Shown here: positions 13,405-20,261 of the stretch, piece by piece
How the letters are laid out: each line of letters starts with the position of its first letter
How positions within the stretch are numbered: position 1 is the stretch's first letter
NCBI GenBank assembly: GCA_031551255.1
Contig: JAVBNW010000129.1
Coordinates: 1-20,261, forward strand
DNA from: JAVBNW01 sp031551255
GTDB lineage: Bacteria > Bacillota > Clostridia > Christensenellales > UBA1750
DNA: 20,261 bases
Reading direction: 5' to 3'
Notes under the pieces: generated by a model
What the model was told of the DNA's origin: nothing
Databases searched by the model: none
The model's input: the letters and a program-made list of their open reading frames with translations, nothing else
Translations under genes and position numbers: made by a program

Positions 13405-14639
13405 ACATCCTGTTCTTAACCCTCGCGCCGATGCGCGGCATCGAGCAAAGGGGAATCTACCCCGATCTTTTGCGTGAAATGCGAACGCGCGGGCACCATG
13501 TCTTCGCCGTATCCCCCGTGGAGCGGCGCAGCGGCGAGAAGACCCACTGCGTAAAAGAGCCCGGCGCGTCGTTTCTGATGGTGCGTACGCTAAACAATAC
13601 CAAGGTTTCGCTGCCGGAAAAGGCCTTGGCGCTTGTTACCACGCCGTGGCTGATGCGAAGGGCCGCTGCGCGCTTTTTTAAGGGGCAAGGTTTCGATTTG
13701 CTTCTGTACAGCACCCCGCCGATTACCATCGCCTCCACCATCGGCGCGTGGAAAAAGAAATTTCATGCGCGCACCTACCTGATGCTCAAAGATATTTGGC
13801 CGCAGACCGGCGTTGATTTAGGGTCTTTGCGGCAAGGAGGCCTTTCGTGGAGCTATCTTAAGCGGCAGGAAGAAAAACTGTACCGCGTAAGCGATGCGAT
13901 CGGTTGCATGTCCCAAGGCAACGTCGCCTATATGCGCAGGCACAACCCCGGGGCGTCAGATAAGCTTCACGTGCTGCCCAACGCGATCGAGCCTCTGAAG
14001 CTCCCTGCGCTTTCTCCCGAACGGCGCTCAGCGGCGCGTAGCGCGATGGGCGTTCCCCAAGATGCGGTACTGTTTGTATACGGCGGGAATTTGGGCAAGC
14101 CGCAGGGCATTTCGTTTTTGATCGAGGCGCTGAGTTCCTACCACGGGGACAGGCGGGTTTTCTTTTGCGTCGTGGGCAACGGAACCGAGTACGCGGCCCT
14201 GGAATCGGCAATAGCCCAAAGAGGCCTTGACAACGTGCGGCTGCGCCCTGCGCTGCCCAAGGAAGAATACGACGGCCTACTCGCGTGCTCTGATGTTGGC
14301 TTGGTGTTTTTGCACGAAGGGTTTACCGTGCCCAACATCCCCTCGCGCACGCTTGACTATATGCAGGCGGGCCTGCCCGTGCTCGCAGCCGTCGATTCCG
14401 CCACCGATTTTTGCTCTATCGTAGAGAACGCGGGGTTTGGCCTAACCGGCGTTTCCGGAGACTTGGCCGCGTTCCGCCGCAATGTGGAGGCCCTGATGGA
14501 CGAGCCCGGGCGGCGCTCCATGGGCCTTGCGGGGCGCGCCTTTCTCGAGCGCAACTGGACGGCCGCGCACGCGTGCGATATCATAATGGAAGCCGTTGGC
14601 GCCGTAGGGCCGACGGCGGCTAAGGAGAGGGTGCCATGA
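13401..14639 (+). CDS. Family 4 glycosyltransferase (GT-B fold), WbuB-like
   Basis: This 412-residue protein starts at ATG 13401, with a 4-nt overlap and a weak GGGG ribosome site that agrees with translational coupling. The N-terminal domain begins MNILFLTLAPMRGIEQRGIY. LYSTPPITIAS and YLMLKDIWPQTGVDLGS are features I associate with WbuB/FnlD-type enzymes. The C-terminal domain has LFVYGGNLGKPQGISFLIEA and a donor-binding NIPSRTLDYMQAGLPVL region that replaces the usual EX7E motif. WbuB-type enzymes are next to the fnl genes in Enterobacteria, where they are thought to transfer N-acetyl-L-fucosamine. The same neighbourhood here makes FucNAc transfer likely, but unproven. Confidence 0.85.
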   Translation: MNILFLTLAPMRGIEQRGIYPDLLREMRTRGHHVFAVSPVERRSGEKTHCVKEPGASFLMVRTLNNTKVSLPEKALALVTTPWLMRRAAARFFKGQGFDLLLYSTPPITIASTIGAWKKKFHARTYLMLKDIWPQTGVDLGSLRQGGLSWSYLKRQEEKLYRVSDAIGCMSQGNVAYMRRHNPGASDKLHVLPNAIEPLKLPALSPERRSAARSAMGVPQDAVLFVYGGNLGKPQGISFLIEALSSYHGDRRVFFCVVGNGTEYAALESAIAQRGLDNVRLRPALPKEEYDGLLACSDVGLVFLHEGFTVPNIPSRTLDYMQAGLPVLAAVDSATDFCSIVENAGFGLTGVSGDLAAFRRNVEALMDEPGRRSMGLAGRAFLERNWTAAHACDIIMEAVGAVGPTAAKERVP

Positions 14640-15655
14640 GCGCTTTTGCGGGGAAAACCCTTCTGATTACCGGGGGTACGGGCAGCTTTGGAAACGCCGT
14701 GCTTCACCGCTTTTTGCCCACGGATATCGGCGAGATTCGCGTATTCTCGCGGGATGAGAAAAAGCAGGACGACATGCGGCGCGCGTTCCGGTCGGACAAG
14801 CTTAAGTTCTATATCGGCGACGTGCGCAACTACGATTCGATTCACGGCGCGATGCGGGGCGTGGACTATGTGTTCAGCGCCGCAGCCCTAAAGCAGGTGC
14901 CCTCGTGCGAGTTTTTTCCGATGGAGGCGGTGGACACCAATGTTAAGGGCACGCACAACACCTTAAAGGCCGCGGCGGCGCACCGCGTCCGCACGGTGGT
15001 ATGCCTGTCCACCGACAAGGCTGTCTACCCGATCAACGCCATGGGCATCTCCAAGGCTATGATGGAAAAGGTGATGGTGGCCGAGAGCCGCAACCATCCG
15101 GGCACCGTGATGTGCGGCACGCGCTACGGCAACGTGATGTGCTCGCGCGGCAGCGTCATTCCGCTTTTTATCGAGCAGATTACCTCAGGCAAGCCCTTGA
15201 CGGTGACCGACCCTAACATGACCAGGTTTCTTATGTCCCTTGAGGATTCGGTGGATTTGGTGCTGTACGCGTTTGAGCACGCTAAGCCGGGGGATCGCTT
15301 TGTGCAAAAGGCCCCGGCTTGCCTGATTGGCGACTTGGCGCAGGCGGTAAAGGAGCTGTTCGGAGCGCCCAACCCGGTGGAGGTCATCGGCACCCGCCAC
15401 GGCGAGAAGCGCTACGAAAGCCTTCTCACCCGCGAGGAAATGGCGGTGGCCGAGGACAGGGGCGGATACTTTCGCATACCGGCCGACAACCGCGATCTGA
15501 ACTACGCGCTGTACGTGGAGGAAGGGAAAAAGGGCGAGCCGCGCGAGGAGTACAATTCCGACAACACCCAAAGGCTTGGGGTTGAGGAAATTTGCGAAAC
15601 GCTCTTGCGCCTGCCCCAAGTGCGCGAGGCGGTGGAGGCGTATAACGGCAAATGA
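14636..15655 (+). CDS. capE: CapE/FnlA/WbjB-type UDP-GlcNAc 5-inverting 4,6-dehydratase
   Basis: This 339-residue SDR enzyme is close to the usual family length. AAGGAG is well placed before ATG 14636. GGTGSFG (13-19) binds the NADP cofactor. STDKAVYPINAMGISKAMME (125-144) is the active-site block in which Met136 replaces the usual SDR tyrosine and Lys140 is kept, as in CapE and FlaA1. The C-terminus (EYNSDNTQRLGVEEI) also matches CapE-type enzymes. It converts UDP-GlcNAc to UDP-2-acetamido-2,6-dideoxy-L-arabino-hexos-4-ulose, the first step to UDP-L-FucNAc. The next two steps follow directly. It overlaps both neighbours by 4 nt. Confidence 0.93.
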   Translation: MSAFAGKTLLITGGTGSFGNAVLHRFLPTDIGEIRVFSRDEKKQDDMRRAFRSDKLKFYIGDVRNYDSIHGAMRGVDYVFSAAALKQVPSCEFFPMEAVDTNVKGTHNTLKAAAAHRVRTVVCLSTDKAVYPINAMGISKAMMEKVMVAESRNHPGTVMCGTRYGNVMCSRGSVIPLFIEQITSGKPLTVTDPNMTRFLMSLEDSVDLVLYAFEHAKPGDRFVQKAPACLIGDLAQAVKELFGAPNPVEVIGTRHGEKRYESLLTREEMAVAEDRGGYFRIPADNRDLNYALYVEEGKKGEPREEYNSDNTQRLGVEEICETLLRLPQVREAVEAYNGK

Positions 15656-16773
15656 AGATATTGATTACCGGTTCGAGCGGGTTTATCGGCAAGAATCTTA
15701 TGGCCGCGCTTGCGCAGCGGGGCGACGTCGAAACTATTCCGTTCGACCTGCCCGATTCGCTGGGCGACCTGCGCGCAAAGGCAGCCGACGCGGATTTTGT
15801 GTTCCACTTGGCGGGGGTAAACCGGCCTATCGATCCTGCGCAGTTTGAAACCGGCAACGCGGGGCTGACGGGCGCGCTTGCGCAAATCCTTAAGCAAGCT
15901 GGACGCAAGGCCCCGCTGGTGCTGTCCTCGTCCATCCAGGCGGCTGAGGACAATCCGTATGGCCTGAGCAAGAAAGCGGCTGAGGACGCGGCGCTTCGCT
16001 ATGCCGAAGATACGGGCGCGCCGGTCTATATCTATAGGTTTCCCAACGTGTTCGGCAAGTGGTGCCGCCCCAACTACAACAGCGTCGTGGCCACCTTTTG
16101 CCACAATGCGGCGCGCAATATGCCGCTTAGGGTAGACGACCCGCAAAAAGAGATTTCACTTTTGTACATCGACGACCTCGTCGCCGAGATGATGCGCGCG
16201 CTCGACGGAGCACCTATGCGAGACGCCGGCGTCTTTTGCAGCGCGCAGCCCGTATCGGCCATATCGCTGGGAGATCTTGCGGGCGCGATCGAGGGCTTTG
16301 CGCGCTCGCGTCAAGATTTTACGCATGGCTACGACCGCGCCGACCCTTTCATGCAAAAACTGTACGCCACGTTTACGTCGTTTTTGCCCGAAGATTCGTT
16401 TTCGGTTGCCGCCGACATGAAGAAGGATGCCCGCGGTTATTTTGCCGAGCTGATCAGATCGGCGCACTTTGGGCAGATCAGCGTATCTCGCACAAAGCCG
16501 GGCGTTACGCGGGGCAATCACTGGCATCATACGAAGGTGGAAAAGTTTATCGTAATTGAAGGCGAGGCCGTCATTTCATTTCGCAAGATCGGCGGGGACG
16601 AGGTGATCGCCTACCGCGTATCCGGCGAAAACGTCGAGATCGTGGATATACCGCCGGGCTACACCCACGCGATCGAAAACATTGGGCAGGGCGACGTGCT
16701 GACGATCTTCTGGGCGGGCGAGCTGTTCGATCCCGACCACCCCGACACGATGTTTCAGGAGGTTTCGCCGTGA
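15652..16773 (+). CDS. capF: CapF/FnlB/WbjC-type bifunctional epimerase-reductase (SDR plus cupin)
   Basis: This 373-residue protein is a natural two-domain enzyme. Residues 1-240 are an SDR with GSSGFIG (7-13) and the Y103-x3-K107 pair in NPYGLSKKAAED. Residues about 250-373 are a cupin with the metal site GNHWHHTKVEKF (288-299: H290, H292, E297) and a later His in GYTHAIEN (H339). The cupin epimerises C3 of the CapE product and the SDR domain reduces C4 with NADPH, giving UDP-2-acetamido-2,6-dideoxy-L-talose. All catalytic residues I can check are present. It overlaps CapG by 4 nt. Confidence 0.93.
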   Translation: MKILITGSSGFIGKNLMAALAQRGDVETIPFDLPDSLGDLRAKAADADFVFHLAGVNRPIDPAQFETGNAGLTGALAQILKQAGRKAPLVLSSSIQAAEDNPYGLSKKAAEDAALRYAEDTGAPVYIYRFPNVFGKWCRPNYNSVVATFCHNAARNMPLRVDDPQKEISLLYIDDLVAEMMRALDGAPMRDAGVFCSAQPVSAISLGDLAGAIEGFARSRQDFTHGYDRADPFMQKLYATFTSFLPEDSFSVAADMKKDARGYFAELIRSAHFGQISVSRTKPGVTRGNHWHHTKVEKFIVIEGEAVISFRKIGGDEVIAYRVSGENVEIVDIPPGYTHAIENIGQGDVLTIFWAGELFDPDHPDTMFQEVSP

Positions 16774-17888
16774 AAAAGTTAAAGGTGATGACCATCCTGG
16801 GCACGCGGCCGGAGATCATCCGTCTCAGCGCGTGCCTCAGGGCCTGCGATCGGCATTTCGACCACAGCCTGTGCCACACCGGCCAGAACTACGATTATGA
16901 GCTCAACGAAGTGTTCTTTCGGGATCTGGGCCTTCGCGCGCCGGATCACTATTTGGAATGCGTCGGCGCGGATTTGGGCGAGACGATGGGCAACGTGATC
17001 GCCAAGAGCTATGCGCTGCTCTCCCGCGAGCGGCCGGACGCGCTGCTCATCTTGGGCGATACGAACTCGGCTCTGTGCGCGATCGCCGCCAAGCGGCTGA
17101 AGATACCGATCTTTCACATGGAGGCGGGCAACCGCTGCTTTGATCAAAACGTGCCCGAGGAGACGAACCGCAGGATCGTGGATCACATTTCCGACGTAAA
17201 CCTGCCCTATACCGAGCAGGCGCGGCGCAACCTGCTTGCCGAAGGGCTGAGCGCGCAATTCCTGTTCGTAACCGGCTCGCCCATGCGAGAGGTGCTGGGC
17301 GGCAGCATGCCCGGTATCGACGCGAGCCGCGCGCTTGCGGAGCACGGCCTCTCGCCGGAAAGCTATATCGTGCTATCCGCCCACCGCGAGGAAAACGTCG
17401 ATCATGAGGGACACTTTCTCAGGCTCATGACAGCGGTAAACGCTGTGGCCGAAACATACCGGCTGCCGGTCGTGTTTTCCACCCATCCGCGCAGCCGCAA
17501 GCGCATCGCCGAGCGCGGGTTTTCATTTCATCCGCTCGTGCGCTCGCTCCCGCCCTTCGGGTTTCACGACTATGTGAAGCTGCAAAAGGAAGCGTTTTGC
17601 GTGCTGTCCGATTCGGGTACATTATCCGAGGAAAGCGCCATGCTGGGTTTTCCTGCCGTGCTCATCCGCACGAGCACCGAGCGGCCCGAGGCGGTGGACA
17701 GGGGCACGGTGGTGCTCGGGGGGATCGACGATACATCCATCCTGCAGGCGATCGACGTCGCGCGTACGAGCGTGCGCGGCTTGCCCCCGCGGGACTATGA
17801 CGATGCCAATGTCTCGGATAAAGTCGTGAGGATTATTCAAGGGTACACCGGCATCGTGAACCGGGATGTGTGGCGCAAGGAATGCTGA
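16770..17888 (+). CDS. capG: CapG/FnlC/WbjD-type UDP-sugar 2-epimerase making UDP-L-FucNAc
   Basis: This 372-residue protein starts at GTG 16770 behind a perfect AGGAGG (16757-16762, 7-nt spacer). It has the non-hydrolysing UDP-GlcNAc 2-epimerase fold: GTRPEIIRL (11-19), HTGQNYD (36-42), LGDTNS (95-100), HMEAGNR (116-122), ETNRRIVDHISD (131-142), SAHREENVD (203-211), and SDSGTLSEESAMLGFPAV near residue 280. It inverts C2 of the CapF product to give UDP-N-acetyl-L-fucosamine. The HMEAGNRCFDQNVPEETNRR run is typical of the FucNAc branch rather than MnaA/WecB. It is the last of the overlapping gene block; a 59-nt gap follows. Confidence 0.93.
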   Translation: MKKLKVMTILGTRPEIIRLSACLRACDRHFDHSLCHTGQNYDYELNEVFFRDLGLRAPDHYLECVGADLGETMGNVIAKSYALLSRERPDALLILGDTNSALCAIAAKRLKIPIFHMEAGNRCFDQNVPEETNRRIVDHISDVNLPYTEQARRNLLAEGLSAQFLFVTGSPMREVLGGSMPGIDASRALAEHGLSPESYIVLSAHREENVDHEGHFLRLMTAVNAVAETYRLPVVFSTHPRSRKRIAERGFSFHPLVRSLPPFGFHDYVKLQKEAFCVLSDSGTLSEESAMLGFPAVLIRTSTERPEAVDRGTVVLGGIDDTSILQAIDVARTSVRGLPPRDYDDANVSDKVVRIIQGYTGIVNRDVWRKEC

Positions 17889-17890
17889 AG

Positions 17891-17920
17891 CCGCTTCCGG
17901 GCGCCCTGGTATGGAAGCGG
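17891..17920. repeat. 8-bp stem-loop in the gap after capG
   Basis: CCGCTTCC (17891-17898) pairs with GGAAGCGG (17913-17920), leaving a 14-nt loop. No U-tract follows, so it is more likely an RNA-stabilising or partial attenuation hairpin than a full terminator. The next gene starts 28 nt later. Confidence 0.4.
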
Positions 17921-17947
17921 AAACCGGCCTGCAAAGGATGATGCGCG

Positions 17948-19024
17948 ATGAAGATAGCGGTGGTGGATTTTCCCGCCTCGAAGGCGGGCGCCTTGTCCGT
18001 ACTGAAGGATTTTTACGCCTACGTTTGCGATCATGGGCAAAACCACGAGTGGGTATTCTTTTTAGGCGATGCCCAGCTGCCCGAAACGGACAACATACGC
18101 GTTTTGCGCCACCCGCAGGTAAAGCGAAGCTGGCTCAGGCGCGCGCTTTTCGATTGGTTCAAGGCGGGCAAGGCGGTGGCGCATGAAGCGCCAGATGTGC
18201 TGATTTCGCTGCAAAACCTTACGGTTCGCGGATACTTGGGCAGGCAGATCTTATACGTGCACCAGCCTCTTCCGTTTCAGCAGCAAAAGCGGTTTTCGTT
18301 TTTCCGCGCGGGGGAGAGGCAGCTCGCCGTATATCAGCACATATATGGGCGGCTGATCGCTCGCAGCGTCAGGGCGGCGTGGCGCACCGTGGTGCAAACC
18401 CGCTGGATGCGTCAGGAGCTGCTGCGCAAAACCGGCGTCGCCCCCGAGCGAATCGTCGTGGCGCCCAACAGCCTGCCGCCGCCTCTACCCAAGCGCTGCA
18501 CACTCCAGGACGGCGCAGCCGTTCCATGGAAAGACTTTTTCTATCCGGCATCCTATCTGCTCTATAAAAACCACGGCGCAATCGTCGAAGCGGTGCGGCA
18601 TCTTAAGACCGAAGGCATCGGCGGATACAGGGTGCTCTTTACGCTGGGCGAAGAGTATCGCGCCGTTTTGCACGCCGAGGATCTTGACGAGATCCACTTT
18701 GCAGGATACGTTGCCCGGGAAGAAATTTTTGACATGTATGGCAAAAGCGTGCTTTTGTTTCCGTCGTATATCGAAAGCTTCGGCATGCCCTTGATGGAAG
18801 CCAGGACCGCCGGAGGGCTCATCCTGTCGGCCAACATCGAAACCTCGCTCGAAGTGTGCGAAAACTATCCCAACGCGCGCTTCTTTAGCCCGCACGCGCC
18901 CGATGAGCTGGCGAGGCTTATGAAGGATGTCCTACAGGGGCGCATGATCTACCGCGAAGCGGGCCTTCAGGCTTTTATGGAAAACGCCGGCTGGGAACAC
19001 GTCGTGGGCTTGATCGACCAGTAG
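17948..19024 (+). CDS. Family 4 glycosyltransferase (GT-B fold)
   Basis: This 358-residue protein starts at ATG 17948 with AAAGGATGA upstream. ILYVHQPLPFQQQKRFSFF (101-119) is a conserved acceptor-domain loop seen in a subset of GT4 enzymes. FPSYIESFGMPLMEARTAGG (271-290) holds the EX7E donor motif (E276, E284). The usual K in the SxLYKNH block is K208. It has no membrane segment and is probably peripheral at the inner leaflet. It would add one sugar to the growing lipid-linked chain; the sugar is unknown. It is separated from capG by a stem-loop and from the next GT by 35 nt. Confidence 0.87.
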   Translation: MKIAVVDFPASKAGALSVLKDFYAYVCDHGQNHEWVFFLGDAQLPETDNIRVLRHPQVKRSWLRRALFDWFKAGKAVAHEAPDVLISLQNLTVRGYLGRQILYVHQPLPFQQQKRFSFFRAGERQLAVYQHIYGRLIARSVRAAWRTVVQTRWMRQELLRKTGVAPERIVVAPNSLPPPLPKRCTLQDGAAVPWKDFFYPASYLLYKNHGAIVEAVRHLKTEGIGGYRVLFTLGEEYRAVLHAEDLDEIHFAGYVAREEIFDMYGKSVLLFPSYIESFGMPLMEARTAGGLILSANIETSLEVCENYPNARFFSPHAPDELARLMKDVLQGRMIYREAGLQAFMENAGWEHVVGLIDQ

Positions 19025-19059
19025 CGGCGGCTTGCCTTATGCGCAGAAAGGGCGGCAAA

Positions 19060-20205
19060 ATGAAAATCACCCTGTATTCCAACTACATGAACAATCTCGT
19101 CATCCCTTTATGCGATGCGTTTGCGAATACGCCCGGCGTCGAGTTTCACTTCGTCGCGATGGAACCTATGAGCGAGGAGCGGCTCGCCTTAGGGTTTGAA
19201 GACGTCAACGCGGCCTATCCCTATTGCGTGAGGGCGTACGAGAGCGAAAAGGAAGCGGGCCGCGCGCTGTCGCTCGCTATGGCAAGCGACGCGGTCATCG
19301 TCGGCTCCGCCCCGCTGTTCGACGATCGGTTTATCGATCCGCGCCTTAGGGAAGACAAGCTTACGTTTCGCTATTCGGAGCGATTGTTCAAACATCCCCG
19401 GTGGATGTACATGCTCTATCCCAGGTATCGCAAAGCCATCTATGAAAAGCATAGCCGCTACAAGAGGGGCAAGCAATATATGTTGTGCGCCAGTTCCTAC
19501 ACTAAGGGCGATTTTCGCAGCTTTGGCCTGTATCAGGATAAGGCGCTCAAGTGGGGCTACTTTCCGGAAGCCTTCGAACAGGACATCGGCGCGCTAATGG
19601 ATAAAAAGCGAAACGATCCTCCTCTGCTTTTGTGGTGCGGACGGATGGTCGATTGGAAGCGGCCCGATCAGGCGCTTCGCCTGGCAAAGAGATTGAAGGA
19701 TGCGGATATCGCTTTTCGCATGACTTTGGCCGGCGGCGGGCCGATGGAGGAGAAGGTGCGCCAGGAGATAGGGAGACTGGCGCTTGAAGATGCCGTGCAG
19801 TGCACGGGAATGCTGCCCAACGGCGAATTGCGGGCGCTGATGGAAGAAGCTTCTATCTACTTGTTTACCAGCAACAAGCGCGAGGGCTGGGGCGCGGTGC
19901 TTAACGAGGCCATGAACGCGGGCTGCGCGCCGCTTGCGTGCGAAAGCGCCGGGGCGACGGGCTACCTGATCGGCGAGGGCAGCGGCATCTCCTACAAGGA
20001 TGAGGATCAGCTGCTGGAAGGCGTAGCGCTGCTGCTGCGCAATCCGGATGTGCGCCGCGCGATGGGCGTCCAATCGTATCAATCCATCTGCGATATATGG
20101 AACGCCGACGTAGCCGCGCAAAGGTTCCTCGCCATGACCGAGGCGCTAAAGGATGGCGGCCCTGTGCCGGAGCTGTTTAAGACAGGCCCTTGTTCGCCGG
20201 CCTAG
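19060..20205 (+). CDS. Family 4 glycosyltransferase (GT-B fold), last gene of the locus in view
   Basis: This encodes 381 residues from ATG 19060, with AAAGGG about 8 nt upstream; an in-frame ATG at 19039 lacks a ribosome site. LLLWCGRMVDWKRPD (189-203) begins the nucleotide-sugar-binding domain, with K200 and R201 in the usual place. REGWGAVLNEAMNAGCAPL (274-292) carries the EX7E motif (E275, E283). The N-terminal half is longer than usual between 85 and 150, and basic. It probably adds a later residue of the glycan. It is not closely related to the upstream GT4 genes by eye, so it is not a simple duplicate. Confidence 0.87.
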   Translation: MKITLYSNYMNNLVIPLCDAFANTPGVEFHFVAMEPMSEERLALGFEDVNAAYPYCVRAYESEKEAGRALSLAMASDAVIVGSAPLFDDRFIDPRLREDKLTFRYSERLFKHPRWMYMLYPRYRKAIYEKHSRYKRGKQYMLCASSYTKGDFRSFGLYQDKALKWGYFPEAFEQDIGALMDKKRNDPPLLLWCGRMVDWKRPDQALRLAKRLKDADIAFRMTLAGGGPMEEKVRQEIGRLALEDAVQCTGMLPNGELRALMEEASIYLFTSNKREGWGAVLNEAMNAGCAPLACESAGATGYLIGEGSGISYKDEDQLLEGVALLLRNPDVRRAMGVQSYQSICDIWNADVAAQRFLAMTEALKDGGPVPELFKTGPCSPA

Positions 20206-20231
20206 CTCGTCGGTTTGCACTACACTCTATT

Positions 20232-20249
20232 CCCCGCGGCGCGGCGGGG
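20232..20249. terminator. GC-rich hairpin after the last gene (weak terminator candidate)
   Basis: CCCCGC (20232-20237) pairs with GCGGGG (20244-20249) around GGCGCG. It lies 26 nt after the last stop codon, but no U-tract is seen before the window ends. The operon may end here or continue. Confidence 0.35.
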
Positions 20250-20261
20250 CCGGGGGGGCTT

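Noticed and set aside
1..20261. CRISPR arrays, tRNA, rRNA and prophage genes
   Set aside because: I looked for regularly spaced repeats, tRNA-like cloverleaves with TTCGA arms and conserved rRNA segments and saw none.

Overview
The window is GC-rich with tightly packed genes, purine-rich Shine-Dalgarno sites (AGGAGG, GGAGG, AAAGG types), a Gram-positive style lipoprotein and an Arc-like repressor next to a small Cys-rich protein. This suggests a high-GC member of the Clostridia, such as a gut Oscillospirales- or Christensenellales-like bacterium. The taxonomic call is inference; no rRNA or marker gene is present. Most of the window (about 2.85 to 20.2 kb) is a cell-surface polysaccharide or glycoconjugate biosynthesis locus.

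Left flank (1-2850): a GH28-like beta-helix glycoside hydrolase runs off the left edge on the minus strand. It is divergent from a lipoprotein of unknown function (990-1886). Then comes a gene-free stretch full of stem-loops (about 1917-2240, candidate small RNA or nested terminators). After it is a divergent pair: a ribbon-helix-helix repressor (minus) and a five-cysteine DUF1540-like mini-protein (plus). Between them lie five copies of a TTA(A)GTGC half-site.

Middle (2850-9840): a MurJ/MviN-type flippase (minus) diverges from a plus-strand trio of an FkbM methyltransferase and two tandem paralogous GT2 glycosyltransferases. This trio converges on a minus-strand gene that fuses a GHMP sugar kinase to a GalU-like UTP:sugar-1-phosphate uridylyltransferase. 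The fusion looks able to turn a free sugar into a UDP-sugar in one polypeptide.

Right (9930-20205): one long plus-strand operon begins at a TTGAAA-17-TATAGT promoter. Its order is a small PglC-like phosphoglycosyl transferase, ATP-grasp ligase, HAD phosphatase, DegT/PglE-like aminotransferase, GT4, CapE/FnlA, CapF/FnlB, CapG/FnlC, GT4, GT4. The first eight genes overlap (one 14-nt and six 4-nt overlaps), so translation is probably coupled. CapE-CapF-CapG form the complete UDP-GlcNAc to UDP-N-acetyl-L-fucosamine pathway. The aminotransferase, ATP-grasp and HAD genes suggest a second modified amino sugar. The phosphoglycosyl transferase would start the glycan on undecaprenyl phosphate, the GTs would extend it, and the flippase would export it. 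No Wzy-like polymerase, chain-length regulator or ligase is visible, so the locus probably continues outside the window or makes a short unpolymerised glycan.
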